This document shows positions 13,101 to 25,573 of a stretch of DNA of 64,000 nucleotides, piece by piece (the first letter of the stretch is position 1; every line of letters begins with the position of its first letter). A program made the translations under genes and the position numbers. The stretch is from Liolophura sinensis (taxonomy: Eukaryota > Mollusca > Polyplacophora > Chitonida > Chitonidae). The DNA is taken from positions 25,389,764-25,453,763 of the forward strand of contig NC_088306.1 of the NCBI RefSeq assembly GCF_032854445.1, written 5' to 3'. The notes under the pieces were generated by a model. The model searched no databases. It saw only the letters and a program-made list of their open reading frames with translations, and was not told the origin of the DNA.

Positions 13101-13124
13101 ACACATTTTAGTAACGCTAGACCA

Positions 13125-13368
13125 GTTATGCCTAATGAACTGAAACTATCATCATTGGAATTTTTTACCTATTTCTGCTTAAGCCATGGTGCTAGAGGAC
13201 GTGTATTTTACCACTATTTAATCACCGATATATAATCACGTAGAATAAAACCCTAACTCAGGTAAACTGACAAAAAGCCGTATCTTACAGGTTCCATGTG
13301 GCCATTTGCCAACTATAACACTGTGGTCGCTACTCTGGTTTCACTCCCTTTGCTGTATGTCTTTCATG
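13125..13368 (-). repeat. ACCGGTTACGTG-family MITE-like copy, orientation B
   Basis: TTTCTGCTTAAGCCATGGTG, CTCAGGTAAACTGACAAAAA, TTCCATGTGGCCATTTGCCA and TTGCTGTATGTCTTTCATGC. The core has mutated to ACAGGTTCCATGTG. Confidence 0.7.
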
Positions 13369-14204
13369 CTGGAGTTTTGCCTTTGTTTAAGACCACTTGT
13401 CTTCCACCAGTATGATCAGCATGTCTCTACGTCACGGTTGGGTTCGGGGTCTCTGGTTTTCTTCCATCATCGCCTAAGTTAAAGATTATTGCAATTGGCG
13501 TTAAACGACAATCAGTTAATCGATCGATCTATCTCCATGCTACAAATCGCACATTTCAATATAGGTACATCTGGATTAGCGGCGAAAGGTGGATATAGTA
13601 AAATATTAAAGTTGTCTTAATACGGTACATTTAGTAAAAGTCACCATTGCTTACAGCCAAAACTTAATAAAATACATATGATAAAAACATTATGGGAATC
13701 TATTGATATGCTCTTTCATATGCTTTGAGTGTAAATGAGACTTCAGACTCGATCGCTTCGTTACACATCGACTGGGACAGGGGTCTAACCCACTAATTGG
13801 TACACGTGTGAGCGCGCTCTTCAGCACCATTAGATTAAAACCGTGTCATTAAAGTAAGCAATGATTACGAAGCTGGTCGTTGTTTGTCCAGGGCTGGAGG
13901 AAATCAAGCTCTCTCCTTGACAGTGAAAAATTAACTTACCAATGAGCTTTGACAGTAAATGACTGTAGAAGATATGAACAGGTCGAAGAAAGCATGGCGC
14001 GTTGTTAAACGACGATTGGGAATATCGGCTGTATTGCTTCTTGGGGATTGTTTGTTTTACAACTCATCCCTTGGCAGAAATCCTCGAGACTCAAATTGTG
14101 ACCCGAGCAAAGGTGTCGCTCTGCAATAGATTATTGGTCTTTAGCTGTATTTCACAAGCGAGTTGCTTTAAAATAACTGACAAAACCAGTGAATTGATAT
14201 TGTG

Positions 14205-14300
14205 AGAATTTCACCGGTTACGTGTTACCATTTGCCAATAATCTCACGCTCTATTCGCTACTCTGATTTTACTATTCATGCTGTAAGCCTTTCATCAAAT
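14205..14300 (-). repeat. ACCGGTTACGTG-family MITE-like half copy, orientation B
   Basis: ATTTCACCGGTTACGTGTTA, CCATTTGCCAATAATCTCAC and TTCATGCTGTAAGCCTTTCA are present; the other half is absent. Confidence 0.65.
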
Positions 14301-14546
14301 TAACAGTTTGTTGATGGTATAAGGGGCTGAACAAGTGACGAAACTACGACCACGAATGTACCTATTCTTGTTGTTTGATGATGTCAGGGGCTGAACAACT
14401 GATGAAACTACCTCCACGAAAGTTCCTGTTCTTCTTGTTTAAATTAACAACACATGCATATGGAATGAACTAAGCACTAAAATAAGTCTTTTCCCGTCTA
14501 TTTGGGCACAATTGTCGTGCTTCAGATTTTATTTTCGTGCTTTTTT

Positions 14547-14772
14547 AAATTTATTTATCTATTTATTTGATTGCTGTTTTACGCCGTACTCAAAAATATT
14601 TCACATATACGCCAGCATTTTGGTGGGAGGAAACCTTACAGAGCCCGAGGGAAACCCACGACCATCCACAGGTTGCTGCTTGACCTTTGCACGTACGGTC
14701 GGAGAGGAAGCCATCGTGAGCTGGACTTGAACTCACAGCCACTGCATTAGTGAGAGGTCCCTGGTTCGTGTT
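14547..14772 (-). repeat. MetaSINE-like tRNA-derived SINE
   Basis: (ATTT)n tail in reverse (TTTATTTATCTATTTATTTG), TTTTACGCCGTACTCAAAAA, the TGGTGGGAGGAAACC core, GGAGAGGAAGCC and GAGCTGGACTTGAACTCACA are all present. A small deletion removes part of the cggcggccag segment. Confidence 0.85.
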
Positions 14773-15354
14773 TCCGATATAAAGAAGTGCAAATTAACAA
14801 TGGCTTTAATATCGTACAGAGAGTACATTACGCCTGGTAATGTAAGTCCTCGTTATGTTAAAGAGATTACATGGAAGATTTTTGGCAAAAAAGTCATAAT
14901 TGCCATTCAAGTCCAATTTCCCCTATTGTCCAAGAACAGCCCAAATTATTGCATTTCCATGATATCAGACTCTTGCCTGTACTATTTACAGGATGGAAAA
15001 TGATTCCTAAGATGCGACCCGCATTACAAATGTTGAAAACTTTATTACGATTTTAAACAGTCTGGCACCTGGACAGGCGAGGCTGTTATTTTGTGAAAGG
15101 TAATTATTTGGGCTATTCTAAAATAATAGAAAATATTGCAATGAATTTGCGCTGAAAGATTCTTTGGCAAAATTTCCCTTGCGGCTTTGTCTCTCTAAAA
15201 GACAGGATTTCGACAAGTTGACAGACATGCAAACAAAGCTGTTTGTTAAAATCAAAGATGATAGATTTGCGGCCGCAATCTGCAACGCATGCGCATGTCC
15301 AAATGCACTCTAATGGCAACAATAGTGGGAATCACTTGTTGAACCATCTTAGAC

Positions 15355-15890
15355 GTCTAATGAATTGCAATTAACATCCCTGCATCAATTTACCACTTTC
15401 TGCTTTAGCCATAGTGCTTGGGGGCATGAAATTTCTTACAAGTAAAGCAGTAGCATAAACATTTAGCATAAAAATCCCAACTCAGAAAAATTGAAAAGAG
15501 GCTTTTGATCAGATTTTGCTCTGATTTTACCAATCATGCTGTACAAGAGACCGGATTTCACCGGTTACGTGAGGCCATTTTCCAATTATCATACTGCAGT
15601 CACTGCTCTGGTTTTACCAACCATGCTGTACAAGAGACCGGATTTCACCGGTTACGTGAGACCATTTTCCAATTATCACACTTCACTCACTGCTCTGGTT
15701 TTACCAACCATGCTGTACAAGAGACCGGATTTCACCGGTTACGTGAGACCATTTTCCAATTATCATACTGCAGTCACTGCTCTGGTTTTACCTTCCATGC
15801 TGTACAAGAGACCGGATTTCAACGGTTACGTGTGACCATTTTCCAATTATCACACTGCCCTTGCTGCTCAGCTCTATGCTGTAAGGACTT
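15355..15890 (-). repeat. ACCGGTTACGTG-family copy with an internal 87-bp x4 tandem expansion
   Basis: It starts with TAATGAATTGCAATTAACAT and TGCTTTAGCCATAGTGCTTG, the expected end of the family. Then the segment CATGCTGTACAAGAGACCGG, ATTTCACCGGTTACGTGAGG, TTTTCCAATTATCATACTGC recurs at 15535, 15622, 15709 and 15796, a period of exactly 87. Because 87 is divisible by 3, two frames stay open across the array (29 residues per unit); this is not taken as coding. Confidence 0.8.
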
Positions 15891-16770
15891 TATTATACTA
15901 CGCTTCTAATTTTGTGTTGAATCAGTTCATAGGCCTACACATGTATGGATGACAAACGGAAAACATTTGCGCAAAGAACGACTAGACCATTAAGTCATCC
16001 TTTGGATAATATCAGTAGTTGAGTTCGACACCTTTTAACGGAAATCTTCTACGCTAATGAGATGTTTATATTCCCTCTTTAAACCAGCATACATGATATT
16101 TATGGCAATATTTTCTAACAGTAATAATTTCTCACGTCCCCTCACAACATCTCCCGTGGTAATGCCTCTTTGTATAAAAGGTATTTTATCTTTTTATTGC
16201 TGGAAGTCTAATCCAACCGGTATTTGAAACTGATGGAAAACAGACATTGATCAGTCTCTCTTAATGCAGATCTAGTATACAGCCCCTTTCTATATGATTT
16301 GTCGCTATCTAGCTCCTTTCACATGCATGAACTTTTTCCATGTTTGAAGAAATATTCATAAGCAAAAATAGGCTGTTTTTCCAGAAAGCATTGATCTCAC
16401 TATAGCCCTTTCTTTCAATAACCAATCCAAGGAACAAAATGCCGAGAACATTGAAGAATACCTTCTCGACGGGTATCGATGTAGACTGGTTTACAATAAT
16501 CAAAGCAAATATGACGGATCTGCGATCACTGGCTGCGACGCATGCGTTTTCCAAAAATTCGAACCACAATCAATTAATTAGAAAAAAATCATGTCTATCA
16601 ACAAAAGCACTAAACAAACAATATATAAAATACAATAGCATCGCATAGAGCTGCTCTTCTCTGTGTCTTTACGACAAAGGTAATAATAAAATAAATTTCA
16701 AGCAATGAAGCTGTAATTTACATCTTTTTTTTTTCTAAAAATACCTCCCCGTATAGGAAATAAGATGTTC

Positions 16771-17010
16771 CGAGCATATATTCTATATTGGATCTACATT
16801 ACAGGGCTTTGGAGCATATATTCTATATTGGATCCACATTACAGGACTTTGGAGCATATATTCTATATTGGATCCACATTACAGAACTTTGGAGCATGTA
16901 TTCTATATTGGATCCAAATTACAGGACTTTGGAGCATATATTCTATATTGGATCCACATTACAGAACTTTGGGGCATATATTCTATACTGGATCCACATT
17001 ACAGAACTTC
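16771..17010. repeat. 40-bp x6 tandem array
   Basis: GGAGCATATATTCTATATTG followed by GATCCACATTACAGGACTTT recurs at 16771, 16811, 16851, 16891, 16931 and 16971, followed after 17050 by a (TTTA)n stretch and SINE-like traces. Confidence 0.92.
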
Positions 17011-17933
17011 GATTACGTGCTGGACAAACAAACAAACATTGTAATTTTCTTTTATTTATTTATTTATTTATTTGTTTATTTATTTATTTATTTTCTTTTT
17101 TGCTTAGAGCCATACTCAAACACTTTTCATTTTAATATACAATAGCCGCCATGTTTATGGGTAGGGGAAAGCGTAGTACAAGGTGAAAATCAACCGAGTG
17201 CCACATAGTCGCAAGTTCAAAGCCATGTCGGTTCATGCGAAATATTTTAAAACCGGCTAATTGGGAATAGGTCCTTAGCATATTGTCACGAGGAGGGGAG
17301 GTGAAACATTGTCTTTGATGTCTTTGACAAGTTGTTCCTATGATTGAATTTGGCTGGTGTTTTACCAGAATAATAATGAAGAATATTTCTCTTCTATGAT
17401 GGCTGTCAGCGTTATGTCGGGAGGAAAGCAAACAGAGACCGAGGAAAACGAACCCCCATCACATGGCAGTACTATTAATATATTGATACAGACGCATTTT
17501 ATGGTACGTTATAATATAAATAAAATACTGCTGAAAATGACTTTTGAACTGGAAGTACATGTAAATCTAACAGAACACCGCCTAATATCACTTGGGTATA
17601 CAATGTTATCAGCCACAGTGTTGCAGAGAGATCTTTTAAACAACGATATAAAAAAGGACCTAAAGTAAAATGTTTGTTAGTTTCTAAATCTGGCTATAAA
17701 ATAACAGACAACATGGTATAATTAGATCCCACTGAATGGATTGCTTTCAGCTTAAGGGGAAAAGTCTGGAGAATCTCTGTCTGTAATCTGCAGCCTGAGG
17801 ACATTTCAAACTTAAATGCTTGAAGTATTGCAATGTCCGACTAAGAATAGTGATTAACACTATTTCCGCTCTCACTCTTGAACGTTTCTTTTTTGGGGGG
17901 AAATGTGATTTTTTAAACATGTTTTTCAATTCC

Positions 17934-17974
17934 GCTTACGACGTTAAACCCCAAGCACTCACTCACTCACTCAA
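17934..17974. repeat. CACT-tailed repeat end
   Basis: CGACGTTAAACCCCAAGCAC is followed by (TCAC)n. A second example, GACGGCATTAAACCCCGTGC then (ACTC)n, lies at 60110-60140. Both look like 3' ends of one SINE family. Confidence 0.55.
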
Positions 17975-19050
17975 TTCCGCTTGAACTCAACCCTGAATTA
18001 TCTCCATCCTCTGATTATGTATTGCACTCTGCTAACCAGAATCCGTCGCTCTGTTTAACGCATATTTATTGCTAAATTTATTTGGTATTTTCTTAACGTC
18101 ATACGCGAGAATTTCTTTTATAATTTTTTTTATGATGGCGGTACGGTGGTTTGATGACATTGCCATTAAGTGTTTTTTACCATTTATAAGTACGTAAGTA
18201 CGTGAGAAGGTCTATCAGCAATCTACGGATGCCTGGTTTCCTCCCACCATAATGCTGGCTGCCGTCGTATAATTGAAACATTCTTCAGTATGGCGTGAAA
18301 CACCAATAAGATAAATAAATCAATGAATAAAATTATTTACTTAATTTGCAGTTTAACGCATTTTTTTTTAGATATTTATACCAACTCAAATTCAGACATG
18401 TTTGAATTGGGCTGTGAACTTCGTTATCATGGGTTTGATGAATGACTTCATTTTCCCTTGATAGCTTAAAAAAAGCATACTCATGTAAGACTTAATCTTT
18501 AGATTATGGGCCATATTAAAAATACATGTTGCCATTGCTGCCTCACAACATTTTCTGTCCCTCTGTGTTCAGGCCTAAATACATTTCTTGTGAAATTTAC
18601 TCATCTATTGTTTGGTTGTGCATGAAAAAGCGAATGTGACATTAAATACCTTTTTAGGGCCAGGGAAAATGGACGTGACATTCATGGGCGATATACATTA
18701 ATATACATTAATATGGTCTATAAAGCCCACTTGTCTATCACACCTTTTGACTTGGTTTACTTTGGTGACGAAAAGAATCTAAAACAATATGTAAAGGGAT
18801 TTTAGATAACGTTTCGATGGTCTTTCTTCTAGTGCTTTCGTCAGTTTTACGTTTTCTTTCCCCTGAAATATTTATTTAACAACTTGAGAATCTAAAATAA
18901 GAGAGAAATGTACCTCTTTTGACGCACAGCGCTGATTTAATTTGTTGTTTCCTTTCCTTGAGTGATGGCTTGTTAAGTATATCCTGAATCTGTATTATTC
19001 GTTTTTTATGTAAAGTCAGGACTTCAACTCATGGCATTATGCAGGCTCAT
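17975..19050. other. No gene recognised apart from a SINE fragment
   Basis: Only the SINE piece at 18198-18330 stands out. Confidence 0.4.
18198..18330 (+). repeat. 3' part of the MetaSINE-like SINE
   Basis: TACGTGAGAAGGTCTATCAG marks the middle, TGGTTTCCTCCCACCATAAT the core, and GTGAAACACCAATAAGATAA the end, followed by an AAATAAAT-type tail. Confidence 0.8.
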
Positions 19051-19054
19051 TTTA

Positions 19055-19330
19055 TTATCGATAACTTATATTCTAGCATGGCACTCGATTTGATACTTAT
19101 TTTTTTCCGTCGCCTAGAACATGCCTTGTGTCTTTCCAACATCATTGAAAACTGTTGACCGCTACTCTTTGCATGATTCCGTCCTATTTTCGTACTTTAT
19201 ATACTGTGTTGGTTCTTCGGTATAGTTTGAGTTAAACGTCGTTTTGGGAATTATTGACCTAGAAGGTTCATCTTGGTTGACTGCTAGTATACGAATGTCT
19301 GTTTCGATGCATAGATCCCATACACTTTTC
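19055..19330 (+). repeat. Interspersed repeat family with CAACATCATTGAAAACTGTT block
   Basis: ATATTCTAGCATGGCACTCG, CAACATCATTGAAAACTGTT, TTTGCATGATTCCGTCCTAT, ACTTTATATACTG, GTTAAACGTCGTTTTGGGAA and CTAGTATACGAATGTCTG occur in this order. The same series is found at 21180-21400 and 28775-28985, and inverted at 44445-44975, 40460-40560 (part) and 60940-61075 (part). No coding capacity and no recognised class. Confidence 0.65.
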
Positions 19331-20059
19331 GCGAAAGAGAGCAGCCATCTGACCTTGTTCTAAACAGAAAGGATAACTGTCGGATTGTACTAGGAAAGCC
19401 TTGCATCATTCTGACTAATGGCATTGCCAAAGGCAAAGCGCTTTAAATTGTGTTATCACGTTTTCATTCTTAGTCTTTTCTAAATATCTTTCTTCTTTAT
19501 CTCATGCCGTTTTATTCGAATTAACAACTGATCTTTTCCATTTTTGCTTTTACTGTACATGGCCTAAATAAGTCAAACGATGGCCTTGTAAAATAAAACC
19601 AACCACAGTCTTTCAGATACGTGGTTTTAAATTCAACTTTACCAGAGTCCAATTTTATGCTCGTTCACGCTAAGGCCCATTTATACGGCCGTGGCCAGGA
19701 ATAAATACCATGGCGACCATACTAGAGGCATACGTCGCCAGTTTTATTACATCTGAGATAATGGTGCGACAACTTTGTAAACTAGGTCCCTTTATGAAAC
19801 TAAATGGCAACCATTATAGAAGGGGAAACGTGTAGATGATAGTGTCTAGGGACAACGTATTCAGTCAGTGTTATACATTGGTATCACGGAAATGTCCGCG
19901 GGATTGTTACAAACAGTACCAGTTTATTTCCGTGTTGTTTTCATGCACATCGCCATATTGGTTCATAGTCTACATTTTGTGTTACTTGCTTGAGGTTCAT
20001 GTTCTAGTCTCATTATTAAAGATTTCTTGTAGTATGTCCACGAACATGGCAAAGATGTT

Positions 20060-20525
20060 TTCATGCCATTTCAATGACGATGGAAACAGTAATGAATCAA
20101 GATTAAACGAAGTTATCTTAAACTGATGGGGTGTGACAAAATGGTGTCGTGGGTATCAAATTTTCTTGCCTTACGCAGACATCGTCTGGCAATGATGACG
20201 GAAACGGTAGTGAATCTAAATTAAGGATCTTAAATTTGTGGGGGTGTCACAACCTGTGCCGTCGGATCTAAATTTTCTTGGCCAAGGTCGATACCGTCAG
20301 GCAATAATGACTAAAACAGTAACAGTTTTATATTAAACGAAGGCATCCTTAATTGATGCGGTGTCAAAACTAATTTTTTTTTACCCAGCGTTATCACAGT
20401 CTGCCGATGACGATGAAAATAGTTGTGACTCTATGTTGAACGACGGCATGTTAAATTGATATCATAAACCGTTGTCATCGGTACTAGATTGTCGAATTCA
20501 TAATGGAAACAGTAGTGAACTTAAG
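20060..20525. repeat. Old tandem array of ~105-118 bp units, four to five copies
   Basis: GATGGAAACAGTAATGAATC, GACGGAAACGGTAGTGAATC, GACTAAAACAGTAACAG, GATGAAAATAGTTGTGACTC and AATGGAAACAGTAGTGAACT mark successive units, each followed by ATTAAACGAAG or similar and a GGTGTCA block. Divergence is high. Confidence 0.65.
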
Positions 20526-21179
20526 TATAACAAACAAAGAAACTAACAGTGAAATGTTTTCTAAAGTAGGACAGTATGACTTTGACTATGTAATAGATAT
20601 GCCTGTCCAAACAGACTATGCTGGCTACCACGCGCGGTGTATGTACACTTTCCTTTGTCGGTTATTATATACACTTTTATTATACACATCTGAATAGAAT
20701 GATGCACGTCACGTGAAAACTATTACCTTTGTTTCGGCTGATCAAAATCTTTCATTACACCTTTTCTACAAGGGCAATAAACAGTACCTCCGGATCTGCT
20801 GGATCAATCACTTGCCCAGGTACGTGATTCTGCAAGCTAATTTCTCGTTCACATTTTTTTAAGATTCAAACGCAACGATCATATCATTGTTTCGTAAACC
20901 TTATGACAAAAGGAAATGTCGTCGCGCAATTCTTACGTTTATTGTGAAAGAAAATTTTGTGATGACAATTGTTCAAGCGCAATGCTTTAACTCTTTGCAT
21001 AATAAATATCCAGCCCTAACCTTCATACAGCTGTACACAATACGAGCCTGTTACAATTCGTATGTGTTCCGCTTAACCCGGGCTAGGGGATGCATATTCA
21101 TCGCGTTTAAATGTTTCGCCTAGTTGGATATATGCTAAGTTGCAATCAAAGCCTAACTGATGTACGTATTTTGGTTATC

Positions 21180-21400
21180 GACAATTTATATTCTACCATG
21201 GTACGCTGTTTGGACATTGATTCGATTCATCCACCTGGGATATTCCTTGTTTCTTTTCATCATCATTCAAAACTGCTGAATGCTTCTCCTTGCATCATTT
21301 TGTCCTGAGTTTATACTTTATATACCTTCTATGGTGACTTGCGTTATACGTCATTCTTACGTCATTGACCTTGCGTTTATTCCACTTTGGTTACTATACA
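21180..21400 (+). repeat. Second copy of the CATCATTGAAAACTG interspersed repeat
   Basis: ATATTCTACCATGGTACGCT, CATCATCATTCAAAACTGCT, CTTGCATCATTTTGTCCTGA, TATACTTTATATACCTTCTA and GTTATACGTCATTCTTACGT follow the order of the 19055 copy. Confidence 0.6.
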
Positions 21401-21404
21401 ATCA

Positions 21405-22530
21405 AAATATGTCTCTCAGTTGTGCTTTATTGCAACTGTTATATCCAATGCTCAAGCCAATTCAACACGACGAAGGTACGGCTCCTAGATGCGGAGTAAC
21501 AGGTATTATACACAGGTATGAAGCAGAATGTCAGAGACTCTGGACAATCTATCCACATTTACTTACAAAGGATATATACTCACTGTAAACCTTTAGAAAC
21601 TTACAGTCTAATATGTAATTTAAAACAATGGAAGTTTGGAGTATTGTTGTTGCAAAGAATAGAAAACAGAAATAATCTGTATGCGATGTAAAAAATTTAT
21701 GCCAGAAAATAATTGTCATTTCAGTTAGTTTTAGCTGAAAACGTATTGATTTCTGTAAAACCTGTGGTATTTGTAATGATTTTTAAAGTTCAGGCAACAA
21801 AATCAGAAAGTTAAGCCTTTATATTAAACATCCTAATGTAGGATGTTTACGTTCTATGTGCTGTACGTTCGTTGTACAAACGTGGCCAATCTATAGAATC
21901 CCCTGTCTGGAATGATGTCCACAATCGGCTTTTGTTGAAAACACGTAATGCTTGTTGAGAAGACGTAATTGTTTGGAAATAAAATCATGTCGCATATTTG
22001 TTGTTTAACTTTCTAGATGTGTCGAAGAAATACAATGAGAAATGTATAACTGCTTTTAAACGTCCCATTTCTACTACATCGCCAACTGAATTTTATAAAA
22101 ACGTCAAATCTTACGGCTGGATTGACAGACACGAAAGCCATAATCCAGGCCAGTAAACATCAGGCATGTTTTAACTTTCACTCGAGTAAGGATAATGGAG
22201 TTTAACAAGGGATAGGGACTTGGGTAAAAGTTGAAGACAAAAATAAAGCTCGATCGATAAACTCTCCAAAAATGGTACTCCGATAGAGGCCTTGCACGAC
22301 GAATGCTTTGTTAGTAGAAGGAAGAAAACTCCTCGATCAAATGTATTCAGTAATAAAGTATTATAGTATTAAAAGTATTGATGATAATAGTATTAATATT
22401 GCTTATAACAGTACAGTGTATCACTACCAATCATGTTGACATGATGATGCCATTAATGGCGATGACGATGACAATAACAAGGACGATGGTACGGATGAGG
22501 ATGACGTATTGGACTGTGTAAATGGGTTCT
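21405..22530. other. No gene recognised
   Basis: AT-rich unassigned sequence leading into the minisatellite region. Confidence 0.4.
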
Positions 22531-22534
22531 GCGG

Positions 22535-23232
22535 AGAGTGTAACACTGTTGCAGAGAGCAGAACACTGTTGCAGAGAGTAGAATGCTGTAACAGAGAACA
22601 GAACACATTAGCAGGGAGTGGAACACTGTAGCGAGGAGTGTAACACAGTATCAGGGAGGGAAACAAAGTAGCAGAGAATAGAACACTGTAGCAGAGAGTA
22701 GAACACTGTTTCAGAGAATGTAGCACAGTAACAGAGTGTAATACAGTTGCAGGGAGTGGAAACAAAGTAGCAGGGAGTAGAACACTCTAGCAGAGAGTAG
22801 AACACAGTAACAGAGAATAGAACACATTAGCAGGGAGTGGAACACTGTAGCGAGGAGTGTAACACAGTATCAGGGAGGGAAACAAAGTAGCAGAGAATAG
22901 AACACTGTAGCAGAGAGTAGAACACTGTTTCAGAGAGTGTAGCACAGTAACAGAGTGTAATACAGTTGCAGGGAGTGGAACACTGTATCAGAGAGTGCAG
23001 CACAGTAGCAAAGATTGAACACATTACCTGAGAGTGAAACACAGTAGCAGAGAGTGTAATACAGTAGCAGAGAATGGAACTCTGTAGCAAACAGTAGAGC
23101 ACTGTAGCAGAAAGCAGAACATAGTAGCAGAGAGTAGCACACTGTTGCATCGAGTGCAACATGGTACAAAACAAGGGAATACTGTTGCAAACAATGGAAC
23201 ACTGTTGCAGATAAGGGAACACTGTTGATCTG
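22535..23232. repeat. ~22-bp minisatellite with 219-bp higher-order structure
   Basis: Variants of CAGAGAGTAGAACACTGTAG fill this stretch. A ten-unit block starting AACACATTAGCAGGGAGTGG at 22602 is repeated nearly identically from 22821, a spacing of 219. The cysteine- and serine-rich minus-strand frames here are shadows. Confidence 0.88.
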
Positions 23233-23284
23233 ACATAATTATAGTTCATTTTGATATCATGTTGTTCTCGACCCAGCCGATCTC

Positions 23285-24100
23285 CGTACTGCTCTGATCG
23301 ACCAAGTACTGGTCTTCCTGTGCTGATCGTCTATGCACTGGTCGTCCAAGAGCTGATCGTCCATGTACAGTCCAAGTATTGGTCGTCCAAGGACTGGTAG
23401 TCCAAGTAAGAATGGGTCAAGCACTGATCGGTCAAGCACTGATCGTCCAATAACTAGTCGTCCAAGTAATAATTGCCCAAGCACTGATTGTCAAAGTACT
23501 CATTCAACATACACTGATTGTCCAAATACTGATCGTCCTAGTACTGATTGGCAAAGCACTAATCAGCCAGTGCAGATCGTTCAAGTACTGACTGGCCAAG
23601 TATTGATCGGTCAAGCACTGACTGAACATTTGCTGATCGTACAAATACTGATCGTACAAAAACTGGTTCTCCATTTCTGATCGTCCAGGTATTGATGGTC
23701 CAAAAACAAGTTGTTCAAGTACTGAGTACTGATCGTCCAGTACTGATGATCCATGAACAGGTTGGTATTGGTCGTCCAAGTACTGATCATTCAAGAGCTG
23801 GTCGTATAAGTACTGATCGATCGAGTACTGATAGTCCAAGCATTGATCACCCAAGAACTGGTCGTCCAAGTATTGACTGACCAAGTAGTGATCGTCCAAA
23901 AACTGGTTGTCCAAGTATTGATCGAACATGTACTGATCGTCCAAGTCTTGACTGACAGAGTAGAGATCGCCCAAAAGTTGGTCGTGTAAGTGGTGATTGA
24001 TCAGTAGTGATCGTCTAAAAACTGGTTGTCCAGTACTTATGGTCCAAGAACTGGTCGTCCAAGTACTGATCAATCGGGTACTGACTAGCCAAGTACTGAA
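23285..24100. repeat. 15-bp minisatellite (AAGTACTGATCGTCC)
   Basis: More than 50 imperfect units of AAGTACTGATCGTCC cover this region. It follows directly on the 22-bp array with only about 55 bases between. A further short patch of the same unit lies at 24339-24408. Period 15 keeps frames open on both strands without indicating a protein. Confidence 0.88.
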
Positions 24101-24104
24101 GAGT

Positions 24105-24645
24105 TTCCATGGTGTGATGAACCGAACTAATTACGGCACTTTAGTATTGTTACATCATGGGAGACGAATGTGATCGTTAACCTGGATCCGACGATTAAAG
24201 AGGATCCAATGTCTAACATCACGTTTATATCCACGTGTTTATTCACAAAAGCTGAAGTAAGATACTACCAAGGACATTTTTCTTTTCCACATCTTTCGAG
24301 GCCAGCAATAATTCTATTTACAGGGAGTATGTAATTACTGACTGGTCAAGTGCTACTTGGCCAGTACTGATCGTCCAAACACTGACCGGCTAGATACAGA
24401 TTGTCCACTTTTCAAGCGTTATTGGTGTGGTGCACCAGGCAGACTACAGTACTTTAGCATTGTTACATCATGAGAACGGAAAAATCTGGAGCCTACAATT
24501 AGCAAGGTCTCAAGGTGTAACAGCACGTTTTATATCCACGTATCTATTCACTCCAGCCGAAACAACATACTACCCCAAGTTCTTTTGTTAGCCTCTACAC
24601 CTTTCTAGGCCAGTAATTATTCTATTTGGATACATGTAACTTTAG
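24105..24645. repeat. ~312-bp tandem duplication downstream of the minisatellite
   Basis: GTATTGTTACATCATGGGAG, TTTATATCCACGTGTTTATT and GGCCAGCAATAATTCTATTT (24140-24320) recur, diverged, as GCATTGTTACATCATGAGAA, TTTATATCCACGTATCTATT and GGCCAGTAATTATTCTATTT (24455-24630). Each copy is preceded by 15-bp minisatellite units, so the duplicated segment included part of that array. Confidence 0.75.
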
Positions 24646-25515
24646 ACAGGGATTTTTGGTTTCCTGGCGTTTATACGTTGTGTTAGCATCCAACACCACC
24701 ACCCTATATGAACGTTCGAAACCAGCTAGGGTCATATTTTTCTACTTACATGTGTTACGTTTAGATAGAGGAGAGTCTAAGCCAAGGGCTGGAGTTGTCC
24801 GTACTTAATGTCAATCCCTGGATGAAATAAGCCTCGTTTGAGTATTGTTAAATGTCCATATGAATAGGCAGGCCATTTTGGCGTACAGTTTATGGAATGC
24901 TCTGATCTCTTCGTTCATTTGCTACTAACAGACACAACAAGTGCTCGCAATACATGGGTGATGCCATGTCGGACAGTAAATATCAGGCCCGTGTCATCAT
25001 GATCGCTGGCCGAAATTTGTATATATCATTTAACCTGAGAACCGTTTATAGGTGATAACAAATCTTCGACAGGATGCCAAGAGGCTAGACTCTTTGATGA
25101 AAATTATTACCCTATCAAATATATGGAGATCTAGGATGCACATTGGTTTAGATGAACATCGGATGAGCGTAAGCGAATCTGTCCTGGCAATCTGAATGTG
25201 ACAGGTGGATAGATTACATATCAAAGGACTTTATAACGAATCTGTACAAATACTACAGGTCTATGCTGCGCTGTGTGTACGGAGTTGTGTGTTTGGGCCA
25301 ATCAATGAATGGCTTCAAGCGGCTTGTGTAGATAGACGGCGATAAAATAAACTGCGTTATGCTGGCTGGCTCGCGTTCGCACCAGAGGCGGAGACTTCGC
25401 TGCGTACAAGGCATGAGCAATACATTCTGAACGCCTACAGCGTCAATCAATGGGAGACTGTCGCCGTACAAGAGCAATAGTTTTAACTGGTATCCCACGG
25501 TCTTGCCTGATACGG

Positions 25516-25539
25516 TCTTTCCACCTTTCTTCCTTGCAG
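25516..25539 (+). promoter_or_regulatory. Splice acceptor before the signal-peptide exon
   Basis: A run of pyrimidines (tctttccacctttcttcctt) ends in GCAG at 25536-25539, a very good 3' splice site, 34 bases before the ATG at 25574. It suggests that the signal-peptide exon is an internal exon (25540-25647) and that the gene has at least one non-coding 5' exon further upstream. I could not identify that exon. The alternative is a TATA-like GATAAAATAAAC near 25341 with transcription starting around 25370 and no upstream splice. Confidence 0.55.
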
Positions 25540-25573
25540 TGACACACAAGAAGAATTTCTGGACACCTTGAAC

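Noticed and set aside
12790-13104. 104-residue minus-strand ORF with HLTYSYIKQCRSS repeats
   Set aside because: It looked like a repetitive secreted peptide, but there is no signal sequence or dibasic processing site, and the DNA is a nearly perfect 39-bp array.
15505-15909. 134-residue ORF with 29-residue repeats
   Set aside because: It lies in a tandemly expanded copy of a dispersed non-coding repeat family.
23504-24073. 189-residue minus-strand ORF of DDQYLDDQ-like repeats
   Set aside because: It arises from the 15-bp minisatellite, where any stop-free unit stays open. The units are ragged, with many lengths and substitutions, and there is no gene context.
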